Under the pieces are notes generated by a model, which was not told where the DNA came from, searched no databases, and worked only from the letters and a program-made list of their open reading frames with translations. A stretch of DNA of 64,000 nt, from NCBI RefSeq assembly GCF_007570865.1, contig NZ_VLPS01000012.1:1-64000 (forward strand). Reading direction: 5' to 3'. Both the position numbers and the translations under genes were made by a program. The stretch comes from Atlantibacter subterraneus. GTDB taxonomy: Bacteria > Pseudomonadota > Gammaproteobacteria > Enterobacterales > Enterobacteriaceae. This document shows positions 43,632 to 52,487 of the stretch, piece after piece. Each line of letters starts with the position of its first letter. Within the stretch, counting starts at the first letter, position 1.

Positions 43632-44456
43632 ATGCAGTTTTCCAAAATGCATGGCCTGGGTAATGACTTTATGGTCGTCGACGCGGTCACACAGAACGTC
43701 TTCTTTTCGCCAGAATTAATCCGCCGTCTGGCGGATCGCCATCTTGGGGTTGGCTTTGATCAGCTGCTGGTGGTAGAGCCGCCTTACGATCCCGATCTCG
43801 ATTTTCATTACCGTATCTTTAATGCCGACGGCAGCGAGGTTTCCCAGTGCGGAAACGGCGCGCGCTGCTTCGCGCGTTTTGTGCGCCTGAAAGGGCTGAC
43901 CAACAAACGCGATATCCGGGTCAGCACCGCCAACGGGCGCATGGTTCTGACGGTCAACGAAGATGATTTAGTGCGAGTGAACATGGGCGAGCCGAATTTT
44001 GAGCCGTCCCAGGTGCCGTTTCGCGCCAACAAGGCGGAAAAGACCTATATCATGCGCGCCGCCGAGCAAACCATAATGTGCGGCGTGGTTTCCATGGGGA
44101 ACCCGCACTGCGTGTTGCAGGTCGACAGCGTTGATACCGCCGCCGTAGAAACGCTTGGCCCGGTTCTGGAAAATCATGAGCGTTTTCCTGAGCGGGCGAA
44201 TATCGGCTTTATGCAGGTGGTGACGACAAATCACATCCGGCTGCGCGTTTTTGAACGCGGCGCGGGTGAAACCCAGGCCTGCGGCAGCGGTGCGTGTGCT
44301 GCGGTGGCGGTGGGGATCACCCAGGGGTTACTGGCCGAGCAGGTGCGGGTCGAGTTGCCCGGCGGCCTGCTGGATATCGCCTGGAAAGGGCCAGGGCATC
44401 CGCTGTATATGACGGGCCCAGCCGCTCATGTTTACGATGGATTTATACATTTATGA
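43632..44456 (+). CDS. dapF: Diaminopimelate epimerase
   Basis: A 274-residue PLP-independent epimerase that converts LL-DAP to meso-DAP for lysine and peptidoglycan. The two catalytic cysteines are Cys73 (SQCGNGARC) and Cys217 (QACGSGAC). It overlaps yigA by four bases, in the conserved dapF-yigA-xerC-yigB cluster. Confidence 0.97.
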   Translation: MQFSKMHGLGNDFMVVDAVTQNVFFSPELIRRLADRHLGVGFDQLLVVEPPYDPDLDFHYRIFNADGSEVSQCGNGARCFARFVRLKGLTNKRDIRVSTANGRMVLTVNEDDLVRVNMGEPNFEPSQVPFRANKAEKTYIMRAAEQTIMCGVVSMGNPHCVLQVDSVDTAAVETLGPVLENHERFPERANIGFMQVVTTNHIRLRVFERGAGETQACGSGACAAVAVGITQGLLAEQVRVELPGGLLDIAWKGPGHPLYMTGPAAHVYDGFIHL

Positions 44457-45157
44457 ATAATATCGGGGAACCGCAAGCGCTCCTTGCCGAGATGGACGAC
44501 AGCGCAGTCTGCGAATATCTGCTGCGCAACCCTGACTTCTTTATCCGTAACGCCGCGCTTGCCGAGCAAATGCGGGTGCCGCATCCGGTACGTGGAACGG
44601 TATCGCTGGTGGAATGGCATATGGCGCGCGCCAGAAACCATATCAACCAGCTTGAAGAAAATATGTCGCTGCTGATGGAGCAGGCCAGCGCCAACGAAGG
44701 GCTGTTTTACCGGCTGTTAAAACTACAGGGGCGGCTGGCGTCTGCGCCCAGTTTGCAGGAGATGCTCAATCGTCTGCACCGTTGGGCCAGAGAAATGGGG
44801 CTGGCAGGCGCGTCTGTACGCCTGTTCGCCGACAGCTGGCGCATCGGCGCGCCGTCGGACTTCACCCATCTGGCGCTGTCGCGCCAGGCGTTTGAGCCGC
44901 TGCGTATTCAGCGCCTGGGTCACGAAAATCACTATCTCGGCCCGTTGAACGGGCCGGAACTGCTGGTGGTGTTGCCGGAAGCTAAAGCGATTGGTTCGGT
45001 GGCAATGTCGTTAATGGGCGGTGATGAAGCCCTGGGCGTGGTGCTGTTCACCAGCCGTGATCCGCAACACTATCAACCTGGCCAGGGCACTCAACTGCTC
45101 CATGAGCTGTCTCTGATGTTGCCGGAACTGCTGGAGCGTTGGGTTGAACGCGTATGA
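44453..45157 (+). CDS. yigA: DUF484 family protein YigA
   Basis: A 234-residue DUF484 protein with an N-terminal helical part and a GAF-like C-terminal domain. Its function is unknown, but it is always found between dapF and xerC in enterobacteria. The start is the ATG overlapping the dapF stop; the longer open frame belongs to dapF sequence. It overlaps xerC by four bases. Confidence 0.93.
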   Translation: MNNIGEPQALLAEMDDSAVCEYLLRNPDFFIRNAALAEQMRVPHPVRGTVSLVEWHMARARNHINQLEENMSLLMEQASANEGLFYRLLKLQGRLASAPSLQEMLNRLHRWAREMGLAGASVRLFADSWRIGAPSDFTHLALSRQAFEPLRIQRLGHENHYLGPLNGPELLVVLPEAKAIGSVAMSLMGGDEALGVVLFTSRDPQHYQPGQGTQLLHELSLMLPELLERWVERV

Positions 45158-46059
45158 CGCCGTCACCGTTACAGGACCCTGCCGATCGTTTTCTGCGTTA
45201 CCTGAAAGTTGAGCGGCAGCTTAGCCCGCTGACCATTTTGAACTATGGTCGCCAGCTGGCTGCGATTATCGCGCTGCTGGACGCCATGAAACTCACCCAG
45301 TGGCGGCAATGCGATGCCGCCATCGTTCGCAGCATTGTGGTGCGCAGCCGTCGCGACGGTTTACAGGCCACTAGCCTGGCGCTGCGCCTCTCGGCGTTAC
45401 GCAGTTTCTTTAACTGGCTGGTGGGGCAGGGTGAACTGAATGCTAATCCGGCCAAAGGCATTTCCGCGCCGAAACCGCCGCGCCATCTGCCCAAAAATAT
45501 TGAAGTCGATGACGTTAACCAACTGCTGGATATCGATCTTAACGATCCGCTTGCGGTACGCGATCGCGCCATGCTGGAAGTGATGTACGGCGCAGGCCTG
45601 CGTTTATCGGAGCTGGTGAACCTGGACTGCCGCCACCTGGATTTATCCACTGGCGAAGTCTGGGTGTTGGGTAAAGGCAGCAAAGAGCGACGCCTGCCGG
45701 TTGGCAAAAGCGCGCTGGCGTGGACGGAACACTGGCTTGATTTGCGCGGGCTGTTTGGCCCCGAAGATGACGCGCTTTTTCTGGCGAAAACCGGCAAGCG
45801 TATCTCGGCGCGCAACGTCCAGAAACGCTTCGCCGAGTGGGGTATCAAACAGGGGCTGAACAGCCATGTCCATCCCCATAAACTGCGCCACTCGTTTGCT
45901 ACCCACATGCTGGAATCGAGCGGCGATCTGCGCGGCGTACAGGAGTTGTTAGGGCATGCTAACCTCTCCACTACGCAAATCTATACCCATCTTGATTTCC
46001 AGCATCTGGCTTCGGTTTATGATGCCGCGCACCCACGCGCCAAACGAGGGAAGACGTAA
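45154..46059 (+). CDS. xerC: Site-specific tyrosine recombinase XerC
   Basis: A 301-residue tyrosine recombinase acting with XerD at dif to resolve chromosome dimers. The N-terminal SAM-like DNA-binding domain is followed by the catalytic domain with Arg150, Lys174, His242/Arg245 ([10 protein letters not shown]), His268 (LGHANLSTT) and the nucleophile Tyr277. Its stop shares one base with the yigB start. Confidence 0.97.
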   Translation: MTPSPLQDPADRFLRYLKVERQLSPLTILNYGRQLAAIIALLDAMKLTQWRQCDAAIVRSIVVRSRRDGLQATSLALRLSALRSFFNWLVGQGELNANPAKGISAPKPPRHLPKNIEVDDVNQLLDIDLNDPLAVRDRAMLEVMYGAGLRLSELVNLDCRHLDLSTGEVWVLGKGSKERRLPVGKSALAWTEHWLDLRGLFGPEDDALFLAKTGKRISARNVQKRFAEWGIKQGLNSHVHPHKLRHSFATHMLESSGDLRGVQELLGHANLSTTQIYTHLDFQHLASVYDAAHPRAKRGKT

Positions 46060-46775
46060 TGCATTTTTATCGCCCGCTGGGCACGATTTCCGCGCTCACC
46101 TTTGATCTGGACGACACGCTGTATGACAACGTGCCGGTCATCACCCGCACTGAACAGAAAGCGTTTGAATTTGTGCGTAATTTCCATCCATCGCTGAACG
46201 CGCTGGAGGCCGATGAGTTTCACCGCGTTCGCCAGGCGCTGCGCCATGCCGAGCCGGATATTTATCATGACGTCACCGAATGGCGTCGCCGTGCGGTAGA
46301 GCGCGCCATGCTCGACGCGGGGTTAAGCGAACAAGAAGCGCGCAAGGGCGCGGATGCCGCGATGGAGAATTTCGCCTCCTGGCGCAGCCGTATCGACGTG
46401 CCGCAGGAAACGCACGACACCCTGAAAGCGCTGGCAAAAAAGTGGCCGCTGGTGGCGATCACCAACGGCAATGCCGATCCGCAGCTGTTTGGTTTAGGTG
46501 ACTATTTCCAGTTTGTGCTGCGCGCTGGTCCGCATGGCCGCTCGAAACCGTTTAGCGACATGTACCACCTGGCGGCGGAAAAACTCAATATCAGCCCAGG
46601 CGTGATCCTGCACGTGGGCGATGACCTCACCACCGATGTGGCGGGCGCTATCCGCAGCGGGGTGCAGGCATGCTGGATTAATCTGCGCGATGCCAGCCTG
46701 ATGCGCGCCACCGACAGCCGCTTATTACCCCACCTGGAAATTTCACGGTTGGCATCCTTGACGGCACTGTTATAA
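46059..46775 (+). CDS. yigB: HAD-family FMN/PLP phosphatase YigB
   Basis: A 238-residue HAD hydrolase with nucleophile motif FDLDDTLYD (Asp16, Asp18) and the later [12 protein letters not shown] motif. E. coli YigB dephosphorylates FMN and PLP and is also linked to persister resuscitation. It is the last gene of the dapF cluster; its stop lies inside the uvrD -10 element. Confidence 0.95.
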   Translation: MHFYRPLGTISALTFDLDDTLYDNVPVITRTEQKAFEFVRNFHPSLNALEADEFHRVRQALRHAEPDIYHDVTEWRRRAVERAMLDAGLSEQEARKGADAAMENFASWRSRIDVPQETHDTLKALAKKWPLVAITNGNADPQLFGLGDYFQFVLRAGPHGRSKPFSDMYHLAAEKLNISPGVILHVGDDLTTDVAGAIRSGVQACWINLRDASLMRATDSRLLPHLEISRLASLTALL

Positions 46776-46802
46776 TTTCATCCACTCTGTATAAATTCAC
46801 AG
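46749..46802 (+). promoter_or_regulatory. uvrD promoter with LexA (SOS) box
   Basis: -35 TTGGCA (46749-46754), a 16-bp spacer and -10 TATAAT (46771-46776) are followed by CTGTATAAATTCACAG (46787-46802), a CTGT-N8-ACAG LexA box. The operator sits across the start site, as in E. coli uvrD. The promoter overlaps the end of yigB. Confidence 0.88.
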
Positions 46803-46836
46803 GGGTGCGTGCGCCCCCTCTTTCCCGGCGGTACCA

Positions 46837-48999
46837 ATGGACGTTTCTTACCTGCTTGATGGCCTCAATGATAAACAGCGCGACGCCGTCGCAGCGCCGC
46901 GCACCAATATGCTGGTGCTGGCGGGCGCGGGCAGCGGTAAGACGCGTGTGCTGGTTCACCGTATCGCCTGGCTGATGATGGTGGAAAACTCGTCGCCGTA
47001 TTCGATCATGGCGGTGACCTTTACCAACAAAGCGGCGGCAGAAATGCGCCACCGTATCGGCCAGATTATGGGCTCCAGCCAGGGCGGCATGTGGGTGGGG
47101 ACCTTCCACGGTCTGGCGCACCGTCTGCTGCGCGCGCACCATATGGATGCTGGCTTGCCGCAGGACTTCCAGATCCTCGACAGCGAAGACCAGCTGCGCC
47201 TGCTGAAGCGTCTGATCAAGGCGATGAACCTGGACGAGAAGCAGTGGCCACCGCGTCAGGCAATGTGGTTTATCAACGGCAAAAAAGACGAAGGGCTGCG
47301 TCCGCACCATATTCAGAGCTACGGCAACCCGGTTGAGCAGACCTGGCAGAAAGTGTATCAGGCCTATCAGGAAGCGTGCGATCGCGCGGGGCTGGTGGAC
47401 TTCGCCGAGCTGCTGCTACGCGCCCACGAACTGTGGCTCAACAAGCCGCATATCCTCAATCACTACCGCGAACGCTTCACCAATATTCTGGTGGACGAGT
47501 TCCAGGACACCAACAGTATTCAGTACGCCTGGATCCGCATTCTGGCGGGCGACACCGGTAAAGTGATGATCGTGGGTGATGATGACCAGTCGATCTACGG
47601 CTGGCGTGGAGCGCAGGTCGAGAATATCCAGCGCTTCCTGAACGATTTCCCCGGCGCGGAAACCATCCGTCTTGAGCAAAACTATCGCTCCACTAACAAT
47701 ATCCTTAACGCTGCCAACGCCTTGATTTCCAACAATGCCGGGCGTCTCGGCAAGAATCTCTGGACCGACGGCAGCGACGGCGAGCCCATTTCTCTGTACT
47801 GCGCGTTTAACGAGCTGGATGAAGCGCGTTTTGTGGTGAATCGCATTAAAACCTGGCAAGAAAGCGGCGGTGCGCTGGAAAAATGCGCCATCCTCTATCG
47901 CAGTAACGCCCAGTCGCGCGTGCTGGAAGAGGCGCTGTTGCAGGCCAGCATGCCGTACCGTATTTACGGCGGGATGCGATTCTTCGAACGCCAGGAAATT
48001 AAAGACGCGCTCTCTTATTTACGGCTGATCGCTAACCGCAACGATGACGCGGCGTTTGAACGCGTGGTGAATACCCCGACGCGCGGCATCGGCGATCGCA
48101 CCCTGGACGTGGTGCGCCAGACCTCGCGCGAGCATCAGCTTACGCTGTGGCAGGCCAGCCGCCAGCTGTTGCAGGAAAAAGCGTTGGCCGGTCGTGCCGC
48201 CAGCGCCTTGCAGCGCTTCCATGAACTGATCGACGCGCTGGCGCATGAAACTGCCGACATGCCGCTCCACGTGCAAACCGACCGGGTGATCAAAGACTCC
48301 GGCCTGTGGATGATGTACGAGCAGGAGAAGGGCGAGAAAGGCCAGACCCGTATCGAAAACCTAGAGGAACTGGTGACGGCGACGCGCCAGTTCAGCTACA
48401 ACGAAGAAGACGAAGATCTTATGCCGCTGCAGGCGTTTTTGTCCCATGCGGCGCTGGAAGCGGGCGAAGGGCAGGCGGATACCTGGCAGGATGCGGTACA
48501 GCTGATGACCCTGCACTCCGCCAAAGGGCTGGAGTTCCCGCAGGTGTTTATCGTCGGCATGGAAGAGGGGATGTTCCCGAGCCAGATGTCGCTGGATGAA
48601 GGCGGGCGTCTGGAAGAAGAACGCCGTCTCGCTTACGTCGGCGTGACCCGCGCGATGCAGAAACTGACCATTACCTACGCCGAGTCGCGTCGTCTGTACG
48701 GTAAAGAGACCTATCACCGCCCGTCGCGGTTTATCGGCGAGCTACCGGAAGCCTGTATTGAAGAGGTGCGTTTGCGCGCCAGCATCAGCCGTCCGGTGAG
48801 CCATCAGCGTATGGGTACGCCGATTGCGGAAAATGATTCCGGGTTCAAGCTGGGCCAGCGGGTGCGCCATGCCAAATTCGGCGAAGGCACCATCGTCAAC
48901 CTTGAAGGCAGCGGCGAGCACAGCCGCTTGCAGATTGCGTTTCAGGGGCAGGGCATCAAGTGGCTGGTAGCCGCGTATGCGAAGCTGGAAACCGTGTAA
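46837..48999 (+). CDS. uvrD: DNA helicase II UvrD
   Basis: A 720-residue SF1A 3'-5' helicase of nucleotide excision and mismatch repair; it also removes RecA filaments. Walker A is AGAGSGKT (29-36). DEFQDTN, DDDQSIYGWRGA, QLMTLHSAKGLEFP and YVGVTRAMQ follow. The C-terminal Tudor-like segment begins KLGQRVRHAKFGEGT. Its length equals the E. coli protein. Confidence 0.98.
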   Translation: MDVSYLLDGLNDKQRDAVAAPRTNMLVLAGAGSGKTRVLVHRIAWLMMVENSSPYSIMAVTFTNKAAAEMRHRIGQIMGSSQGGMWVGTFHGLAHRLLRAHHMDAGLPQDFQILDSEDQLRLLKRLIKAMNLDEKQWPPRQAMWFINGKKDEGLRPHHIQSYGNPVEQTWQKVYQAYQEACDRAGLVDFAELLLRAHELWLNKPHILNHYRERFTNILVDEFQDTNSIQYAWIRILAGDTGKVMIVGDDDQSIYGWRGAQVENIQRFLNDFPGAETIRLEQNYRSTNNILNAANALISNNAGRLGKNLWTDGSDGEPISLYCAFNELDEARFVVNRIKTWQESGGALEKCAILYRSNAQSRVLEEALLQASMPYRIYGGMRFFERQEIKDALSYLRLIANRNDDAAFERVVNTPTRGIGDRTLDVVRQTSREHQLTLWQASRQLLQEKALAGRAASALQRFHELIDALAHETADMPLHVQTDRVIKDSGLWMMYEQEKGEKGQTRIENLEELVTATRQFSYNEEDEDLMPLQAFLSHAALEAGEGQADTWQDAVQLMTLHSAKGLEFPQVFIVGMEEGMFPSQMSLDEGGRLEEERRLAYVGVTRAMQKLTITYAESRRLYGKETYHRPSRFIGELPEACIEEVRLRASISRPVSHQRMGTPIAENDSGFKLGQRVRHAKFGEGTIVNLEGSGEHSRLQIAFQGQGIKWLVAAYAKLETV

Positions 49000-49085
49000 C
49001 TTATAGATAAATCGCCCGATTTTTGATTCTTTACTAACCTTAAAGCATAACGGGCGTTTATTATCCGTGGGCGCGCCGTTGCGTG

Positions 49086-49114
49086 TTGACGCTTAATTTT
49101 TGCTGGCGTAACAT
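49086..49114 (+). promoter_or_regulatory. Probable corA promoter
   Basis: TTGACG (49086-49091), a 17-bp spacer and TAACAT (49109-49114) would start transcription just upstream of the corL ribosome site. This gives a corA leader of about 230 nt. Confidence 0.6.
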
Positions 49115-49146
49115 GCGCCCACGATTATGCTAAGAGGACATTCGCC

Positions 49147-49203
49147 TTGGACACACCCAGTAGATGCTGGCTCACCGTCCTGTTCAACAGGAACAACTCC
49201 TAA
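49147..49203 (+). CDS. corL: corA leader peptide
   Basis: An 18-codon ORF starting at TTG, (M)DTPSRCWLTVLFNRNNS, preceded by AAGAGGA at a suitable spacing. In Salmonella, translation of corL in the corA leader controls Rho-dependent termination in response to Mg2+. Position, size and leader structure fit. The TTG start and the gene name are inferred from that precedent, not proven by sequence alone. Confidence 0.65.
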   Translation: MDTPSRCWLTVLFNRNNS

Positions 49204-49230
49204 GGCTATCCTCTTATGCTGATAGCCTTA
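49201..49230 (+). promoter_or_regulatory. Hairpin in the corA leader
   Basis: TAAGGCTATC/GATAGCCTTA is a perfect 10-bp stem with a 10-base loop whose left arm includes the corL stop codon. A terminating or stalled corL ribosome would therefore prevent it from forming, as expected for a translation-controlled leader. Confidence 0.65.
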
Positions 49231-49354
49231 GCGGTTGTCAGCGACTGCATTTTTTCCCGTCGCGCTGAGTCAGGCTGTTTAATGGTCTGAAACCCCTTTT
49301 GTTTCTGTGTGCCAACCGAACTGTCCAGGATTTTTTGTATTGGGAGTCCCGGTC

Positions 49355-50305
49355 ATGCTGAGCGCATTTCAACTGGAAAACAATCGTCTGTCTCGTCTGG
49401 AACTCGACGAGGCGCAAACCTTAACAAACTCAGTGTGGGTGGATTTGGTCGAACCGGATGACGACGAGCGTCTCCGGGTGCAATCTGAGCTGGGGCAAAG
49501 CCTGGCGACACGTCCTGAACTGGAAGACATCGAAGCATCCGCGCGTTTTTTCGAAGACGAAGACGGCCTGCATATTCACTCCTTTTTCTTCTTTGAAGAT
49601 GCCGAAGATCACGCCGGTAACTCCACCGTGGCGTTCACCATCCGCGATGGACGTTTGTTTACTCTGCGTGAGCGCGAACTGCCCGCGTTCCGGCTTTACC
49701 GTATGCGCGCCCGCGCGCAGTCCATGACCGACGGTAACGCTTACGAGCTGCTGCTCGACCTGTTCGAAACCAAAATTGAACAGTTGGCGGATGAGATCGA
49801 GAACATCTACAGCGACCTGGAAAAGCTCAGCCGCGTGATTATGGAAGGGCATCAGGGCGATGAATATGATGAAGCGCTGTCAACGCTGGCAGAACTCGAA
49901 GACGTGGGCTGGAAAGTGCGCCTGTGCCTGATGGATACCCAGCGCGCGCTGAATTTTCTGGTGCGTAAAACCCGCCTGCCGGGCGGACAGCTTGAACAGG
50001 CGCGCGAGATCCTGCGCGATATCGAATCCCTGCTGCCGCATAACGAATCGCTGTTTCAGAAGGTGAACTTTTTGATGCAGGCGGCGATGGGTTTCATCAA
50101 TATTGAGCAGAACCGGATCATCAAAATCTTCTCGGTGGTATCCGTGGTGTTCCTGCCGCCGACGCTGGTGGCTTCAAGCTACGGGATGAACTTTGAATTT
50201 ATGCCGGAACTGCACTGGAGCTTCGGTTACCCTGCAGCCATCATCGCCATGATGCTCGCAGGTCTTGCGCCGTATCTTTATTTTAAACGCCGCAACTGGT
50301 TGTAA
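49355..50305 (+). CDS. corA: Magnesium/cobalt transporter CorA
   Basis: A 316-residue pentameric Mg2+ channel: a large cytoplasmic funnel (1 to about 250), then two TM helices with the signature YGMN (GMN at 277-279) and a basic C-terminus (KRRNWL). The frame opens at 49307, but the ATG at 49355 ([12 protein letters not shown]) is the E. coli start. Its last 261 bases recur at 52180-52440. Confidence 0.97.
   Translation: MLSAFQLENNRLSRLELDEAQTLTNSVWVDLVEPDDDERLRVQSELGQSLATRPELEDIEASARFFEDEDGLHIHSFFFFEDAEDHAGNSTVAFTIRDGRLFTLRERELPAFRLYRMRARAQSMTDGNAYELLLDLFETKIEQLADEIENIYSDLEKLSRVIMEGHQGDEYDEALSTLAELEDVGWKVRLCLMDTQRALNFLVRKTRLPGGQLEQAREILRDIESLLPHNESLFQKVNFLMQAAMGFINIEQNRIIKIFSVVSVVFLPPTLVASSYGMNFEFMPELHWSFGYPAAIIAMMLAGLAPYLYFKRRNWL
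50045..50305 (+). repeat. Direct repeat, copy 1: 3' end of intact corA
   Basis: Matches 52180-52440 in the same orientation at 250 of 261 positions by my count. All 11 differences are synonymous. The pair brackets the DUF943/DUF3289 operon and the rarD remnant. Confidence 0.9.
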
Positions 50306-50339
50306 TTTTTGTGCCGGGTTAAGGTTTGTTTAATCCGGC

Positions 50340-50411
50340 TTACTCTTTCATAAGCGCGCTGCGCAGTAACGGCGAGTGCTTTTCCAGAGTTTTACTCAGG
50401 AAGGTACTCAT
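50340..50411 (-). CDS. Possible 23-residue small protein
   Basis: A short ORF MSTFLSKTLEKHSPLLRSALMKE with a good ribosome site (AAAGGATTTACC before ATG). It starts inside the last 20 bases of the DUF943-like gene, so it could be the third gene of that minus-strand operon. It is visibly more GC-rich than the two genes upstream. I do not recognise a family. It could also be a truncated relic of a longer native gene or a chance ORF. Confidence 0.4.
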   Translation of the reverse strand: MSTFLSKTLEKHSPLLRSALMKE

Positions 50412-50865
50412 GGTAAATCCTTTCTAATTTATTTTCGGGCGTTAATTCGTATTCATTTTCCCAAGGATAAACAGAAAATCGGGCATTACGATAAGGATAT
50501 TCGTCAACAATTAACAAAGGGTATTTTACAATGCAATTATTATCATTTTTGATTGTAGGGAAGCATAAAAGATCTTCATGGGGACTGTTATTATAGTTAG
50601 TAAATCCGTTTCCGATGTCCCAAATATAATAATTATGCTGCTCTCCATCCAACAATGGGTATTTATTCTTGATTTGTTTTTGATGTGCCAGATACCAGTC
50701 AATTTTATCTCTGTCGGTCCATGGCATATGGTCAACCACTAGATCCACCGACCAACCAGCATCCGAATAAATATATAAAATATCAACGGGGCGCAACGTC
50801 CATAGATTATAAAGCCCACTGGCTATAAATAAAAATGCTGCCGTTTTTAATGTTTTATTTTTCAT
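50392..50865 (-). CDS. DUF943-like membrane-anchored protein
   Basis: 157 residues with one hydrophobic N-terminal anchor (about 7-23), then LRPVDI and a soluble part with MPWTDRDKIDWYLAHQ and IWDIGNGF. The LRPV...TD..KI.W.L pattern is typical of the enterobacterial DUF943 family, which has no proven function and is often found near polymorphic-toxin and type VI secretion genes. The DNA is visibly AT-rich against the backbone. Its start overlaps the stop of the DUF3289-like gene by four bases and lacks its own ribosome site, so it is translationally coupled. An immunity role is inference. Confidence 0.75.
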   Translation of the reverse strand: MKNKTLKTAAFLFIASGLYNLWTLRPVDILYIYSDAGWSVDLVVDHMPWTDRDKIDWYLAHQKQIKNKYPLLDGEQHNYYIWDIGNGFTNYNNSPHEDLLCFPTIKNDNNCIVKYPLLIVDEYPYRNARFSVYPWENEYELTPENKLERIYHEYLPE

Positions 50866-51710
50866 AAATAGTTATCAATTCGTTCAACTGAATTAAAGTT
50901 GGTAAGAAAAGGTTTAAATGCAAAATCTCTGTGATGTTGTAAGAAAAACCATATCCGGAAAAAACGAAATTCTCTGTAAAGTTCATTTTTAATATCGCTA
51001 ACATCCAGACCAAAATGATCCTGAGCTTCGAAATGTACCGTTGCGCTCCACCCCAAAGAATATTTTTGCAGGTTTAAAAGTATTATTTTTTGGGCTGAAA
51101 TATCATGCACGCTGATACCAAGACCATTAGCCCTATCTTGGGGGTTATTGAACTTATATAGCCTTGAACGAAGCAGCATTATTTCTATTTGATGTAACAA
51201 TGCAGGAATGTACATCTTTGTATGTGTTTTGGCAAACTCGCGCTGAATGCAATCTTTGATGATTAGTAGGGGACTTCTAAGACTTAATTTACTCATCCTC
51301 ATATGAAAAGCCGAATTCAGTTTCTGACTATAAAATGCGCTGCCGTTTCCATATCTGAAATGGTCAATGAGTTCACCAATCAACGACTTATACTCCCCCC
51401 AAAAAGAAAATTCATGTGAAAGCTCTATCATTTCATTGAATAAAATATCAACGCATTCGTCATGAGATATTTTTCTGCCGGGTGTAGAAACACCAAACAT
51501 GCCATCTACATAGCTTGGGTGGGGAAAGTCGTAACGAATAAAGCGCCAGGGATCAACCTTCGCAGAAATATCATTAAGGCCGAGTGCGAGAAGATCATGT
51601 TCTCCCATATCCCCATAACGCATGTCATCGGCAGAATTGTCATCGAAGCGGGAAACCGTTTCGAAGAGGGTACAGGGAAGATTCATTGATAAGTATAAAC
51701 TGTTATGCAT
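50862..51710 (-). CDS. DUF3289-like protein, candidate effector/toxin
   Basis: 282 residues, without signal peptide or TM. Recognisable blocks are LPCTLFETVSRFDDNSADDM (11-30) and YGDM (32-35), DHFRYGNGSAFY (116-127), NGLGISVHDISAQ (195-207), QDHFGLD (230-236) and RFFRIWFFLQ (249-258). This is the pattern I know from DUF3289, an uncharacterised enterobacterial family also seen as a C-terminal module of secreted polymorphic proteins. The ATG at 51710 has AAGG about ten bases upstream; an ATG at 51686 would start closer to the conserved block but lacks a ribosome site. It is AT-rich and first in a two-gene operon. Toxicity is inferred only from context. Confidence 0.7.
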   Translation of the reverse strand: MHNSLYLSMNLPCTLFETVSRFDDNSADDMRYGDMGEHDLLALGLNDISAKVDPWRFIRYDFPHPSYVDGMFGVSTPGRKISHDECVDILFNEMIELSHEFSFWGEYKSLIGELIDHFRYGNGSAFYSQKLNSAFHMRMSKLSLRSPLLIIKDCIQREFAKTHTKMYIPALLHQIEIMLLRSRLYKFNNPQDRANGLGISVHDISAQKIILLNLQKYSLGWSATVHFEAQDHFGLDVSDIKNELYREFRFFRIWFFLQHHRDFAFKPFLTNFNSVERIDNYL

Positions 51711-51958
51711 TTCTATTTACCTTATGAATAACAAGCATTTATTTTGATAAATTCAAAAACACTAAGGTAAATGGATAGCAGAAAAAGCGCCATGACTCAC
51801 AATTTCTATTATGTTCTAAGCAATGTTTATTAACGGCCGGAATAAAAGGGAGCACGGAATATGTCGATCTTATTCGACACAGTTTGAAGAGATTTAATGC
51901 GAAAGCGGAGAACTGTTGCCAGACAGCTCTCCAGTCAGGAAATAAAAATAACGAGTGA
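51711..51958. other. AT-rich spacer upstream of the DUF3289-like gene
   Basis: About 250 bp that should hold the promoter of the minus-strand operon and the 3' flank of the rarD remnant. An imperfect inverted repeat GGAGAACTGT/CAGCTCTCC spans about 51907-51932. A minus-strand open frame of 84 codons here (51739-51993) runs out of frame into the rarD remnant and has no family resemblance that I recognise. Confidence 0.5.
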
Positions 51959-52179
51959 TTAACGCGGAATGCGACGAAGGGTATACACCGCATCCATCAC
52001 AATAATCGCCAGTGCGACCCAGATAAACGCGAAGGTGACCATTTTATCTTTGCCCGGGATTTCATCGTAAAATACCACCGCCAATACAAACATCAGCGTT
52101 GGCCCGATGTACTGGAAGAAACCCAGCGTGGAGAGGCGTAAACGTGTGGCGGCGGTAAAGCACAGCAGCAGCCCATAAA
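51959..52179 (-). pseudogene. rarD: 3' remnant of a second rarD allele
   Basis: About 72 codons without a start. Read on the minus strand it gives LYGLL joined directly to [20 protein letters not shown] and ends MDAVYTLRRIPR. Intact rarD has about 66 further codons between LYGLL and LLCFTAAA, so an internal in-frame deletion has occurred, apparently between CAGCAG repeats, plus loss of one Ala codon. The remaining core is close to intact rarD (seven substitutions over about 180 bases by eye), but the last residues differ (LRRIPR against QRRIKK). It comes from a related, not identical, rarD. Confidence 0.88.
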
Positions 52180-52440
52180 GAATCTCTCTTTCAGAAGGTG
52201 AACTTTTTGATGCAGGCAGCGATGGGTTTTATCAATATTGAGCAGAACCGGATCATCAAAATCTTCTCGGTGGTATCCGTGGTGTTCCTGCCGCCGACGC
52301 TGGTGGCCTCAAGCTACGGGATGAACTTTGAATTTATGCCGGAACTGCACTGGAGCTTCGGCTACCCTGCGGCCATCATCGCCATGATGCTCGCAGGTCT
52401 TGCGCCGTATCTTTATTTTAAACGCAGAAATTGGCTGTAA
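52180..52440 (+). pseudogene. corA: 3' remnant of a second corA allele
   Basis: Encodes CorA residues 231-316 (ESLFQKV through KRRNWL and stop), with no 5' part. The protein is identical to intact CorA over 86 residues, while the DNA has 11 differences, all synonymous. It begins exactly where the rarD remnant ends. An internal GTG at 52198 could in principle yield an 80-residue peptide with both TM helices, but no ribosome site is evident. Confidence 0.92.
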
Positions 52441-52452
52441 CAGTAAGACCAG

Positions 52453-52481
52453 CAGGTGGTTCAGCAGTTCTGAACCACCTG
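52453..52481. terminator. Perfect 12-bp hairpin between the corA remnant and yigF
   Basis: CAGGTGGTTCAG/CTGAACCACCTG with loop CAGTT. No strong T-run on either strand. It lies 12 bases after the corA stop and 6 bases past the yigF stop, so it probably protects or ends both convergent messages. Confidence 0.6.
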
Positions 52482-52487
52482 TATAGT

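Noticed and set aside
51739-51993. 84-codon minus-strand open frame between rarD remnant and DUF3289-like gene
   Set aside because: It starts in the rarD remnant in another frame and continues through AT-rich spacer without any recognisable family or ribosome site.
52198-52440. A separate 80-residue CorA-like protein starting at GTG
   Set aside because: No ribosome site, no 5' domain and a direct junction to a rarD fragment; better explained as a remnant.
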